Below are positions 33,516-45,100 of a DNA stretch of 60,134 nt, in pieces. This DNA comes from an uncultured Treponema sp. Lineage in GTDB: Bacteria > Spirochaetota > Spirochaetia > Treponematales > Treponemataceae. Each line of letters opens with the position of its first letter. The first letter of the stretch is position 1. The notes below the pieces were generated by a model. The model was not told the DNA's origin. It worked only from the letters and a program-made list of their open reading frames with translations, and did no database searches. Location of the stretch: positions 1 through 60,134 of the forward strand of contig CAMVCB010000010.1 of assembly GCA_947165895.1 (NCBI GenBank), given 5' to 3'. Both the position numbers and the translations under genes were made by a program.

Positions 33516-35379
33516 TTACCATGTCCTTGGAAATCGGGGTTCCTGCTGCTGGATTTTGCGAGGTTACCCAGCCGCTTCCGTTTATGATAAAGTGAATGTC
33601 GCTGCGGTTTACAAGTGGAATAAGGTCTTTTTTCGATTTTCCGGTAAAATCTGGAACGTAAGAGCCAAGCTGGACGCTCTGAGTCTGGCGGATATTGATT
33701 ACGCCTGAATGTTCAAGAGAAGCGGCAGATTCGCGGCTCATTCCCAGGTGGTCTATGATTACGTCGGCCGCTTCTGCGATTACCGGGGCTACAATTCGGC
33801 CGGCGTAGGTTTCGCCCTTGGCCTTGGTAACGACGATGTAAAGCACAATCTGCGGGTCTTCAATCGGGAAGATTGAAATACAGTTTGAAAGGAAGTCTGT
33901 GCTGCTGTAGCCGCCGTGAAGCTTGTCTGCCATCTGGGCGGTTCCTGTTTTTACACCAATGCTTACGTCGCGCAGGTTTGCCCGGGCTCCGGTACCTGTT
34001 GTAGCCGTAGTTTCCATACAGCTGAGTACGTAGTCGGCGGTTGCCTTGGAAAAATTGCGGGATTTATATTCCGGAGTATGCTCGTAAAAAACAGTTCCGT
34101 CTTTGTTTGTGATTTTGTGGATGAAGGTCAGCTGAACAGGAACTCCGCCGTTTGCAATTGCGGAGGCTGCCTGAACCATCTGCAGGGCGCTGACTGTAAT
34201 TTCCTGACCGATTGCGATTGTCGGCTTTGAGCGGGCAGACCAGCTTCTGCTTTCCGGGTCTTTTACAAGGCCGGCTGTTTCGCCCGGCAGTTCTACACCA
34301 GTTTTTGCGCCAAAGCCCAGCTGACGGATGCGGGCAATAAAGTCATCATCATAAATACGGTCTGCAATCTGGCCCAGTGCGTCGTTACAGGAAAAGCGAA
34401 GGGCATCGCGGGGTGTACACCAGCCGTGGTGCTCAAGACACTTGATGCGGATTCGCTCTCCGCTGGAAAGCTTTTTTTCATAAACGCCGTCGCAGAGGAA
34501 GCTGTCGTTTGGACTGATTCCGTGCTGGTCGTAGGCAATTCCGACTGTAAAAATCTTAAATACAGAGCCAGGCTCGTAGGAATACATTGCAGGCCGGTCC
34601 ATGCGGCTTTCTTCGGTTGATTCGCCGTAATCGTTTAAGTCTACAGAGGGCAGGCTGATGTAAGAAAGAATTTCGCCTGACCTGCAGTCTGCCGCAATCA
34701 GCATCATGCTTTCGGCCTGGGTATCGTGCATGGTTTTATAGGCAATCTGTTCCAGCTTGTACTGAAGGTTTGCGTCAATGCTCAGGTAGATGTTTCTTCC
34801 CTGTGGCTGGGCGCCCCCTTCCACCTCTTCGGTCAAATCCGGCTGTAAAATCTTCTGCTGGGAAAATTCAATGCCCGCAAGTCCCCGTCCGTCACTTCCC
34901 ATGTAACCTATAAGCTGGGAGGCAAGAGCGTGGTTAGGGTAGAGCCGGCCCGGAATCTTTTCATAGCTTACAAAATTATATTTTTTTTCGTCAGTGATGA
35001 ATTTCAAAGCATCATATTCGCTCTGAGTCATCTTTTTCTTAAGGTAAACAAAGCTTTTTTTTGTGTTCAGCAGGGTAAGAATCTGGGATGGCGTCATTCC
35101 TATTGCATCGCTGATGTCTGCCGCAAAGGCTTCCTGCAGCCTGCTGTTAGAGCTGATGTTCCTTGTTGAAATTCCTATATGATAAAAATTAGTCTGAACT
35201 GCAAGGGGAAAGCCCGAACGGTCAACAATAGAACCCCTTTCAATAGGATCTGCGGCCGGGCTGGATGCGGCAAGCGGTTTTACTGCAAGATTTCCGTAGC
35301 GGTACACAATGGTACAGAGCATAAGTCCGCAAAAAACGAAGAAGAAGACTGTTTGTTTCGTTTTGAAAAAATTATTCAT
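33496..35379 (-). CDS. ftsI: FtsI-type penicillin-binding protein with PASTA domain
   Basis: A 627-residue class B transpeptidase. It has one N-terminal transmembrane helix (about 10-26), a dimerisation domain, then the acyl-serine motif SVFK (Ser272-Lys275), SCN (330-332) and KTGT (477-480). A single PASTA domain occupies about 570-627. Class B PBPs of this type crosslink septal peptidoglycan with FtsW. A spoVD/penA-type name would be equally fair. The next gene (Maf) overlaps its last 20 bases. Confidence 0.88.
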   Translation of the reverse strand: MNNFFKTKQTVFFFVFCGLMLCTIVYRYGNLAVKPLAASSPAADPIERGSIVDRSGFPLAVQTNFYHIGISTRNISSNSRLQEAFAADISDAIGMTPSQILTLLNTKKSFVYLKKKMTQSEYDALKFITDEKKYNFVSYEKIPGRLYPNHALASQLIGYMGSDGRGLAGIEFSQQKILQPDLTEEVEGGAQPQGRNIYLSIDANLQYKLEQIAYKTMHDTQAESMMLIAADCRSGEILSYISLPSVDLNDYGESTEESRMDRPAMYSYEPGSVFKIFTVGIAYDQHGISPNDSFLCDGVYEKKLSSGERIRIKCLEHHGWCTPRDALRFSCNDALGQIADRIYDDDFIARIRQLGFGAKTGVELPGETAGLVKDPESRSWSARSKPTIAIGQEITVSALQMVQAASAIANGGVPVQLTFIHKITNKDGTVFYEHTPEYKSRNFSKATADYVLSCMETTATTGTGARANLRDVSIGVKTGTAQMADKLHGGYSSTDFLSNCISIFPIEDPQIVLYIVVTKAKGETYAGRIVAPVIAEAADVIIDHLGMSRESAASLEHSGVINIRQTQSVQLGSYVPDFTGKSKKDLIPLVNRSDIHFIINGSGWVTSQNPAAGTPISKDMVIELNLE

Positions 35380-35423
35380 AAAAAGATTATGATTCCACCC
35401 GTCTACTATTCTATTGCCTTTTT

Positions 35424-36650
35424 ATGAAAATTTCTACTTATAAGTTTCTGATTTTTTCCGATATTGGATTTATGGAAGTAATTAGTTTTGTACAGGATTC
35501 AAGACCTTCAAGAAAGATAAATCTGCCTGTTTTCAGAACCCGCAGTTCAGGCTATTCGACGGAAGTAAAAAATTTTGCTGTCCGCCAGATTTCAGGGCCT
35601 TTTTCCCTCAAAATCTTTTTTATGGAGCTTGGCCGCAGGGGAAGTGAGCTTGCAGGCCTTTTTGCCCGGTCTCTTCCAAGAATTGCACTTTCTTCTATAT
35701 TTATAGCAGCTTTGATTGCCGCTCTTGTTGGTCTGGTCAAGGCATCTTATTATTTTGAAAACTTTACAGGCCCTCTTTCTATTCAGGCAAGTGACGGTTC
35801 AGACATAGAAAACCTCAATAAAATCATGTCAGAATTTGCCCTTGAAGCTGCCTCTGAAGTTGATGAAGATGGAAAAATCGCCGATGCAAAAATCCCTCTT
35901 CTTACAAATTATACAAGTCCTGTAAGCTTCCAGACCTACAAGGTTCAGTACGGTGATTCAATCAGTACGATTGCAAGAAAGTTCGGACTCACAAATGTTG
36001 GAACCCTTATTTCTGTAAACGACATCAGTAACGTGCGTCAGCTTGCTGCCGGTCAGAAGCTTAAAATTCCAAGTATCGATGGAATCATTTACACAGTAAA
36101 AGCAGGGGATTCTCTTAACAGCATTGTAGAAAAAAATAAAATCTCTTTGAAAGAGCTTCTTGATGTAAACGACCTCACATCAGAAGTCCTTCAGGCCGGT
36201 CAGCAGCTCTTTTTGCCTCGTGCGGCCCTTGATCAGAAAACCTTAAAGACTGCCATGGGAGACCGCTTCATTCTTCCAATTTCTGCAAAATTCAGATGGA
36301 GCTCCCCTTACGGCTGGCGTGAAGATCCAATCGCTCATGTACGTTCTTTCCACACTGGAACTGATATGGCTTGTCCTACAGGAACTCCAATCCTTGCTTC
36401 GATGAGCGGAAAGGTAATTACAACCGGTGTAAACCGCGTTTATGGAAATTATGTGATTATTGACCACGGAAACGGCTATCAGACCTTGTACGCCCATATG
36501 TCAAAAATCATTGCACAAAAAGGTCAGTGGGTAAGTCAGGGAACAAGAATCGGCCTTGTAGGTTCTACAGGTTATTCAACAGGCCCTCACTTACATTTTA
36601 CAGTTTACAAAAACGGAAAAATGGTAAATCCGTTGTCGGTTCTCAAATAG
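35424..36650 (+). CDS. LysM-M23 peptidoglycan endopeptidase
   Basis: A 408-residue protein. The cytoplasmic N-terminal 85 residues are basic, one transmembrane helix follows (about 90-112), then two LysM modules (172-217, YKVQYGDSISTIARKFGL; 223-265, YTVKAGDSLNSIVEKNKI) and an M23 domain (about 285-405). Zinc ligands are seen as His310 and Asp314 in HTGTD and the HLHF motif near 389. It should cut peptide crosslinks or activate amidases at the cell wall. It is divergent from the PBP gene, pairing wall synthesis with wall cutting. The long cytoplasmic tail is unusual. Confidence 0.88.
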   Translation: MKISTYKFLIFSDIGFMEVISFVQDSRPSRKINLPVFRTRSSGYSTEVKNFAVRQISGPFSLKIFFMELGRRGSELAGLFARSLPRIALSSIFIAALIAALVGLVKASYYFENFTGPLSIQASDGSDIENLNKIMSEFALEAASEVDEDGKIADAKIPLLTNYTSPVSFQTYKVQYGDSISTIARKFGLTNVGTLISVNDISNVRQLAAGQKLKIPSIDGIIYTVKAGDSLNSIVEKNKISLKELLDVNDLTSEVLQAGQQLFLPRAALDQKTLKTAMGDRFILPISAKFRWSSPYGWREDPIAHVRSFHTGTDMACPTGTPILASMSGKVITTGVNRVYGNYVIIDHGNGYQTLYAHMSKIIAQKGQWVSQGTRIGLVGSTGYSTGPHLHFTVYKNGKMVNPLSVLK

Positions 36651-36665
36651 ACTCGGGAGGAATAA

Positions 36666-36908
36666 ATGAAAAACGAAATTTGTAAAGGCTGCGGAAAGCT
36701 GATTGATGCCGTATATTTATATTGTCCCTGGTGCGGTCATGCAAGAATCCGCAAGGCAAGCAAGACTTCTGCCAATCTGCGTTATTTTGAATATTTAAGA
36801 CAGCAGGAAGAAAACCGCAGAAAACAGCTTTCTGAAATGGAAAACCAGCTGAATGACCTTGAAAAAGAACTTTCTGTTTTAGTTCTTAGTGCGGAGATGC
36901 ATAGATGA
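36666..36908 (+). CDS. Zinc-ribbon/coiled-coil small protein
   Basis: An 80-residue protein with a Cys4 zinc ribbon (CKGCGK and CPWCGH, residues 5-24) followed by a coiled coil rich in Glu, Lys and Gln. GGAGG lies 7 bases upstream. It starts 16 bases after the LysM-M23 gene and overlaps the start of the next gene by four bases (ATGA), so the three form one operon. No specific function is known. Confidence 0.7.
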   Translation: MKNEICKGCGKLIDAVYLYCPWCGHARIRKASKTSANLRYFEYLRQQEENRRKQLSEMENQLNDLEKELSVLVLSAEMHR

Positions 36909-39100
36909 TTAAAAATATAAAAAAAAGCCTCTTTTCAATTTTTTGCCTCCTGCTGCCGGCTTTTCCCCTTATCGCAAATATTTCTTTTGGTAAAACTGAT
37001 ATAAACGAAAATGATGAACTTCTTTTTACAGTGAGCCAGAATGTCTGCGGAAGTGATAATTATTCTTCCCTTTTTTATGCAAAAATCAAAAACGGCGAAG
37101 TTCCTGTCCTTCCTGAGCTGATAACCTTTTACCCGGAGCGTATGGAGCTGCTGGATGGCGGAAGAATTCTACAAATCAGAAACCGCTTTGGAAGTGCCCG
37201 CTATGACAGCCGGGAAGAAAAGCTTACCTGGGTAAAAAAAGTCTCAGGGCTTCCTCAGAAAATCATGCCTTCATCTGTTTACGAGGTAAGCCCTGACGGA
37301 AAGTGGATTTGCAGGGTTGAAAAAACAGAAGTCTGCCTTGGAAAACTCCTTTTGGAAAACGCCCTTTCCGGCCAGAAAATCATCCTTTCTGAAAAAACTC
37401 TCAATACCTATGAATCAATCCCCGTAAAATGGGCGCCGGATTCATCTGTACTTGTCTATGAAAAAAACGACAGCCTCTATTTTTGTAATCCGGATGCAAT
37501 GCTCAAAGGCATAGAAATTGAAGAAAAATTCCGCCGAATAGGGCGGGGCAGCATCAACAGCGTCTGCTGGGGTTCAGAAAAATATCTTGCCTACGTTGAT
37601 GATTACTTAGTATATAGAATAAACACAAAGGAAATGTACACCATCGGCCTTTATGCGGGAATTATAGGACAGGGAAAGGCAATAGGCCGTCTTCCCTTCC
37701 AGTTTAATCCCCTTTCCGACAAGATATTTGCAAACAAAGACGTTACATCCTTTGTTACAATTCAGAATAACCGTCTCTTTTCTTACCTGACAATCCAGAG
37801 CCTTTCCTGCGATTACATGGATGTGATTTATTCACGCCCCTATACAGATTCTTCTGCCTCCCTTAAGGAATGTTTTGTTTTCTGGGATAAGGATGACAAT
37901 CCGATTTTGTGGCAGGAAAAGCTTCCTTATCTTGGACGCCAGGAAAAAGGTTCTGTTTACCGTCTTGGTGCTCAGCCAAAGCTTGTGCTTGAAATTTCTG
38001 ATTCCGGTCGTCCTTATCTTTCGCCAGATTCAAGCCGCCTGGCCTTTTTCTCTGAAAATGACATCTATATTTATGACATTAATTCCTGGCAGTGTATTGC
38101 GGAGCTGAACGGGGAAAGGGTTTCCTGCGTAAACTGGATTGACCGGGCAAATCTTTATGTGGGCGGAGAACAGACTGTAAGACGATGGAATCTGCTTTCA
38201 AATAATACCGAAACAATCACCCTTTCAAGTGCCCTTGAATGTAACTGGGATGCTTCGGATAATTCAATTCTGGCAGGCGTCGCAGGCGGTTCCTACTTTA
38301 AGTTTAATTCTGCAAAGGGCACCTGGACTCAGATTGTGCCTCCTCTTCGCCTTCATTCTCTCAGCCAGAACGGGCGTTACCGCGTATTTACAGGAAAAAC
38401 TCAGAATCCTAATTACGAAAATGCCCTTTATATCCGCACCCTTACCGATACAGCCGTAACAAAGGCCGTTTATCCTGTAAGTGTGGAAAAGCAGAGCGAA
38501 AAGCGTAAGGTGGCACTGATTTTTGATGCCTGCGATAATGCGGACGGACTTCCTCAGATTCTGTCGGCCCTTAAAAAATACAATGTGAGCGGCACCTTCT
38601 TTGTGAACGGAGAGTTTATCCGCCGTTATCCTATGGAAACAAAGCAGATTGTTCAGAACGGCCACGACTGTGCTTCAATGTTCTTTACAACTGCCGATCT
38701 GACTGCCCAGGGCTTTACGATTACGGAAGATTTTATCCGCCGGGGACTTGCCCGCAACGAGGATGAATTTTATGAATGTACCGGAAAGGAGCTGAACCTT
38801 TACTGGCACGCCCCTGATTACAAGGCTACGGACAGCATAAAGGAATTTGGAAAGCTTGCCGGTTATTCTTATGTGAACAATAATTTTAAGTTTTCACATA
38901 CTGATATCATGAATATCAAGGCTGAGAAAATCATTGATGAATACAATCAAATGCTGAAATTTGCAACTTCCGGTATTATTCCGGTAATTACGGGCTATTC
39001 TTACGGAATCCACGAAGATCCCCTTTACCGCCACATGGATCTGCTGATTTGTTCACTTTTGGACAGTGGCTATGAGATTGTATCGCTAAACCAGCTGTAA
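36905..39100 (+). CDS. Propeller protein with degenerate NodB deacetylase domain
   Basis: A 731-residue exported protein: signal peptide or anchor at 1-22, a region of WD40/TolB-like blades with repeated SPDG/SPDSSRLAFFS motifs (about 60-500), then a NodB polysaccharide-deacetylase fold (about 540-731; ALIFDACDNADG, GTFFVNGEFIRRYP). The metal site looks broken: where the family has NHTxSH, the sequence reads SMFFTT, replacing both His residues with Met and Thr, and the RPPYG loop is HAPDYK. It is probably a binding protein or pseudo-enzyme acting on the cell wall. It overlaps the zinc-ribbon gene by four bases. Confidence 0.7.
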   Translation: MIKNIKKSLFSIFCLLLPAFPLIANISFGKTDINENDELLFTVSQNVCGSDNYSSLFYAKIKNGEVPVLPELITFYPERMELLDGGRILQIRNRFGSARYDSREEKLTWVKKVSGLPQKIMPSSVYEVSPDGKWICRVEKTEVCLGKLLLENALSGQKIILSEKTLNTYESIPVKWAPDSSVLVYEKNDSLYFCNPDAMLKGIEIEEKFRRIGRGSINSVCWGSEKYLAYVDDYLVYRINTKEMYTIGLYAGIIGQGKAIGRLPFQFNPLSDKIFANKDVTSFVTIQNNRLFSYLTIQSLSCDYMDVIYSRPYTDSSASLKECFVFWDKDDNPILWQEKLPYLGRQEKGSVYRLGAQPKLVLEISDSGRPYLSPDSSRLAFFSENDIYIYDINSWQCIAELNGERVSCVNWIDRANLYVGGEQTVRRWNLLSNNTETITLSSALECNWDASDNSILAGVAGGSYFKFNSAKGTWTQIVPPLRLHSLSQNGRYRVFTGKTQNPNYENALYIRTLTDTAVTKAVYPVSVEKQSEKRKVALIFDACDNADGLPQILSALKKYNVSGTFFVNGEFIRRYPMETKQIVQNGHDCASMFFTTADLTAQGFTITEDFIRRGLARNEDEFYECTGKELNLYWHAPDYKATDSIKEFGKLAGYSYVNNNFKFSHTDIMNIKAEKIIDEYNQMLKFATSGIIPVITGYSYGIHEDPLYRHMDLLICSLLDSGYEIVSLNQL

Positions 39101-39134
39101 AATATTTATAAAATAGTAAAAATGTACTAGAATT

Positions 39135-39169
39135 GCCGATAATTAAGTGAGGGATTATCGGCTTTTTTT
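39135..39169 (+). terminator. Intrinsic terminator
   Basis: GCCGATAAT (39135-39143) pairs perfectly with ATTATCGGC (39154-39162) and seven T follow. It separates the wall-protein operon from the giant lipoprotein gene. Confidence 0.92.
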
Positions 39170-39199
39170 ATTGGCTTAAAAATTCGTTTGAGGGTTTTT

Positions 39200-42100
39200 A
39201 TGTTCGTACAAAAGTTTAAAAAAGTTTTTGAATTTGTTTATTTTTCTATTGTAATTATATTAGCCGCAGGCGCATACATTGCCTGTGATATAGGATTGGG
39301 TGGGGCAGTTGATACAGAGCCTCCAACAGGAGGAATTTCAAGCCCTGGCGACAATGCCGTAATCCGCGATTCTTTTGCGATTAAAGGCAGCTGGAAGGAT
39401 GACGGTGCCGTAGGAAAGGTTACTGTTGCCCTTAGAAACACAAGCACAAATTCCACAAACACATATAACGCTACCGTCGCTTCCGACGGTACCTGGCTCT
39501 GTGCAGTAAACCCGGCCGACAGCAGCCAGCCCCTCGCAGACGGCAATTACGTTGCCACTGTTACCCTGTATGATAACGGCGGCCATACCGGAAAACTCAC
39601 CCGTTCATACACGGTTGATAACACTCCGCCGGTGGTGATTCTTTCATATCTTAAATCAAAGGATGACAGCGCAACAGAAATCAAAACCTACGGAAAGCTC
39701 TTTACACTTTCTGGAAAAGCCGCTGATGACAACAATATCAACAGAATTGACGTAAAGGTTTATCAGGATGAAGCCTGCAGCACAGAGCTCAGGACAATCA
39801 CAAAGCAGAATGTTCCGGCCGCAATCGAACAGGATGTAGCAAGCTTTGGAACGGAAGAATATTCTGCAATTTACGGCGAGAATTCAACAAATTCCCAGGT
39901 CCGCTACTGTAAGGTTTTTGCCTATGATGATGCCCAGCGTTACCCGGCAGACGGTTCTGCCCAGACAGACAGCGACAAGCTTGGAAACTGCCAGACCTCT
40001 TACTATTTCCAGACCACAATAGAAAAGCTGGGCTACGATAAATATAAAACAAACGATTTGTACGCCATGTTCAACGGAACCTATTCAAACGGAAGCCAGG
40101 ATTCTTCCCGGGCCGCATTGACTTCCGACGAAATTTCCACAGTCAAAAAAACACTGACCGAAACCGCCGTTAAGGTTGGAACCTTTGCGCTTAACCCTGA
40201 AAACAGTCCTACATATAGAGTTATAGGCTTGAATAAAGTTCTTGCAAAATCGGAATCTATGGAAAAAGAAGGAACTTCTCTTTATCCGATTAATGAAGCT
40301 GTATCTTCCTATATTCTTACAAACGGAACAAGTGATACTGGTACACCACTAACAATAACCGTAACTCCAGGACGTGATAATTACGCAATCGAAACTTCTA
40401 CAGTTGTTGCTTATTTCCAGGAATGTGATAAATATGGAAACGTTGTCATTAAAGATAACAACGGAAATGGAAAATATGTCGTAAAAGATAAAGATGGAAA
40501 TATTAAGAAGGATTCTTCAGGAAATTATATAGATGAGAACGGAAACTCAATTTCTTATGTAGAACCTTTAAAAGAAGCTGAAAAAATAATAATTGGAACC
40601 GGAAGTTCAAGTATAACTTCAAATGCAGTAAGTACATTAACATATACAGGACTGGAAACAAGCCATTGCTATCGTGTTTTTGTTGATGGAAAAGATACTC
40701 AGGGAAATCAAATTCTTCCGGCCTTTGATGTAAACGGAAATTCTCAGATTTATGCTTTTTATCTTGATCCTCTTAACGGTGTTATTGAGCTTAGCATCAG
40801 TGGAAATCCATGGGGACAGGATGCTGTAAATTTTGAACCGGTTACAAACTACATTTCATCTGCCACTGCAAATGAAGATTATAAACAGTTTAAGGTTTTG
40901 CTTAATTACTCATACACAGGCGATCAGAGACTTGATGTTTATAAAAAAGAATCAGATGGAAGCTTTACTGTAATTAATGTTTCTGAATTAGAAAAAGGAA
41001 CGGATAAAACATATCCGATTTCTATTAAGGCTGATGATTTGACTTCTGATGCAGTTACTATGACTTATAAACTTGAGAATACAGACAAAACAAGTTATTC
41101 CCGGGAACGCTCTATTACAGTTTATAGAGATAATACTTTGCCGGAAGTAACTAGTCTTGTTATTCCGGCCACCCGTGATACTTCAAATACTTTCTTCCAG
41201 TTCTCTGGAACTGCTAAAGATCCGCTTTCTGCATCTAATATTACAGGTTCCGGGATCGCGGAAGTTTGGGTAACACTATATCAGACAAAAATTGAAAATG
41301 GTCAGGAAGTTGAGGATACTGCAAAATCAGTAACCGTAAAAGCTACAGGAACTGAAAGCTGGTATTTACAGATTAATAAAAACAACACAGAAGATTATAG
41401 CAAATATCAGACTCTTCTTGCAGAAGAGGGCAAAAAGAAAATAAAGGTAAAGGTTATTGATAAAGTCGGACTTGAAAAAGAAACTACCCCTAAGGACTGG
41501 ACTTATAAGCCGACAAAGCCAATTTTTGAAATCAAATCCTATACACCAGAAGGTGGAAGCGAAATAAATTTAAATAACTCTTATTCATTTAATACAGGCA
41601 CAAAATTTACATTAAAAGGTTCTGCATCTGATAATTATGGTATTGAAAATATTACAGTTACACAGATAAAATCAAATGCTTCTGTTGAACAGCAGACATT
41701 AAGCATTAAAAATTCAAAAATTACTTACGATGAAGGTACAAAAGAATGGACAATTTCAGGCCTTCCTCTTATTCCGGATGGAACTTCGGCAAAAGATGCC
41801 ATCGGTAAATATGAATATAAATTTACTGTCACTGATAAAGCTGGAATTGATACAGAGGAGTCTGAAAGTTTAAAAATCGTTTATGATAATGAAGCCCCGG
41901 TTATAAGCAAGGTTCATGCAGATATTGATATTACGAATGGTTCAGACAATGCAAAAGATTCTGATAAAACAAAGTGGTACAAAAATCTTACACAGTATAT
42001 AAAGGTATCGGCTTCTGACGGGGATGGTTCTGGAATTGCTTCTGTTGAATGGTGTACTTTAAAAGATGGGGTAGAACCAGATGCTTCAACAGAGTGGCAG

Positions 42101-45100
42101 CCATTGACAATAAAAACAGAACTTGCAGGTGAAAATTTTATTACTACATATAATGGTTCCGTTGTATTTACTGATGATGCCGCAGGAAATAAACTTTATA
42201 TACGGGCAACCGATAATGTCGGTAATGTTACAAAATTCACGACAAAGAAAACTGTTAATTCAGTCACAAGTGATATAGATTATATCGTCTTTAATATTGA
42301 TACTTCAGCTCCGGTTTTAAAAGCTGCTTATTACGAAATTGAAGGAATTTCAGGTTTAAAATATCCTGCAGGTACAATATATCTTGATGGTAGTAAAAAA
42401 ATCACAGTTTACGGACAGTATTCTGATGTTCATAGTGGTGTTAAAGATTTACAGCTATCATTAGGAACTACAAGCTTTACAAAATTCTATTCAACAGAAG
42501 ATTTAACTTATAATACTGATGAACATGGAAATAATATATCATTAAAAACTCCAGAGTCCGGCTGGAAAACAAGCATTGATGCTGAAAATGCAATAAAAAG
42601 CTGGAAAGTTGAATTTAAACCGTTAATTGCTGAAAACCAGACTGTAGCATTTGATGTAACGGGCGAAAATAACGCTGGCGGAAAAACAGAAATAAAACCT
42701 GTATTCTCTGTTATCAAAGATACTGAAGCACCAGAAATTATCCGTGAAAACCTTGAATTTACTATTACGGACAATAAAGCCGTCGTTTATATGAAAGGCG
42801 AAAAGGGTAAAACTGGTGAAAAATATTATGTAAATAATACGCGTGATAAATTTACCCTTCACAGTATTGCAACTGATAATATTGCTTTGGATTCAATTGA
42901 ACTTAAAGCAAAAGATAAAGATGGAAACTATGTAACAATTTTATCAACTAAGTCAGGAAGTGCTGCTTCTTGGACTTTCTCTAATATCGATTTAAGCTCT
43001 CTTTCTGAAAAAGCGACTCTCTGTGTTGAAGTCACTGACCTTGCGGGTAACAAAAATATAGAAGATAATCAGAAAATTGAATTAATTTTTGATACTGCCG
43101 CTCCTAAAGGCGTTCATCTGCAGGATGGAAAGGGTAAGGATATTTACTTCCGTATTGGAAACGGCAAAAATGACGATAACGAAAATGTAACTAATGGTGA
43201 AGGAAAGTATAATTCTGATTTGGATGATGAAGTTGGAAGCAAGTATTCAGCTGAGACTTATGGAAATGCAAAAAATCTTGAAATTCGCGGTTTGTTTGAT
43301 GACGGTAATATCTTTGATACAACAAAAGACGTCAGCGGATTAAAGACTATTTACTATAAAGTTTATAAAAAATCTGAATATACAACAGAAGTGCAGGATA
43401 AACTTAAAGAAGTTACTGGAAAAACGGATAAAGAATTACTTACTCTTTACAAAGGTTTTGCAGATGAAATAAAAGCAGATCACACTGGGGAAATCATACC
43501 TTCAGCACTTGTTGAAAAACGAGTTTTCTTTACTAATGATACATCAATGTCTGATGATACAAACTTGACAATTCAAGGTTCAATCACAGATAAGGAAGGA
43601 AAAACAAAACACTGGGCAATTATAAAGTCAAATTTTGATACAAAACTTACCGGCTTTGATGAAGAGAATAATTATCTTGTTCTTGTTGCAGAAGATAATG
43701 TCGGAAATTATGCAGTAGATTGTGTAAAATTGAATTACGGTGAGAAAAAAGATTATATTTACAATAACTTCTCTCTGAATGTTGATACACAGGCTCCTGT
43801 TGCAGATAACTTTACATGTTCTGCAGAATACACAAATGCTTCTGATTCAGCTGAAGGAAAACTCCGAAATGGTGATATAATTCTTACTGGAACTATTGCA
43901 GATTACCTTAAGGGTGGAAGTAGTCTTACAAGCAGTGTTTCCGAATTGAAATCACTTATTATAAAGGTTGGTGCTACTAACAATAAGATTGAATTCAAGA
44001 TTAAGGAAGAGGAAGAAAATTCAACTGTCGTAAAAAATTACTATGTAAATGATGTAAAGCAGACTGTCGTTCCTGCTGCAGGCGCAGATTTGGATTCTTT
44101 TACAAATATTCTGACAACAAATAAAATTAGTGATGCGGCAAATGCAGCTCTTGCAGTCCGCAAATGGAAAGCAACAATTCCGGGCACATATTTTGCAGGA
44201 CTTTCCGGTAACGTTGTTATTTCAGTAATCGCAAAAGATAATGCCGGCAACGAAAAAGAAGAAACAGCCGCAAACGTAATTGTAGATTCTGTTGATCCGG
44301 TAGTAAATCTGAACCTTACAGAAAATACAACTGTAAACGGTAAACAGACACTAAAAGGCACAATAAGCGATTCTTATCTCACAGAAGATCCTGCAGAAGC
44401 TTCTGAGCCAGGAACTTTGGAATTGTTCTATACAACAAAGACTGGTACGACAGCCGCTCCTGCTTCAATTGATTCTGCGACAGCTGCAAAAGCAGATGCT
44501 TCTACCGCCTGGCGTAAATATGGAACAATAAAACATGCTTCTTCATTCGAATTTAAAGACATCGATACAGCAAAGCTTATTCTTAGCGGCGGTACTGACA
44601 GTACAACATATATTCCAGACCAGACCAAGGTTTACTTCACAGTAAAAGCAACCGACAAGGCCGGAAACATTGGTTTCTCTACTCCAAAATCTTTTACTGT
44701 CGACCAGGATACAGACAGACCGGTGATTACAATCAAGAACCTCCCGTTAGAGAGTATGACTTCTGCTGGTGTCTGGGCCAAGAACAATCAGCTGTTTGGA
44801 ACAGCAACAGACGATGATGGTGTCAGCGCAGTTTATGTAATGCGAAAAAATGCAGATGATGAAGAACCGTCAGCTAGTGATGATGGCTGGGGTAATAACC
44901 TTCTGGAAGGTGGAATCTGGCAATACTCTATACCAAAAGATGGACATGGTGTTTTCTATTTCAGGGTTGTAGATTCTCAAACTCCTGCTAATACATATAT
45001 TTCCTCTGCAACAAATTCTTTGCAGTCTACACCCAAAATTTATGATAACAAATCGACCCCAAATCAATATGGTATCCGTGGTGAGACAACAGATTCCAGA

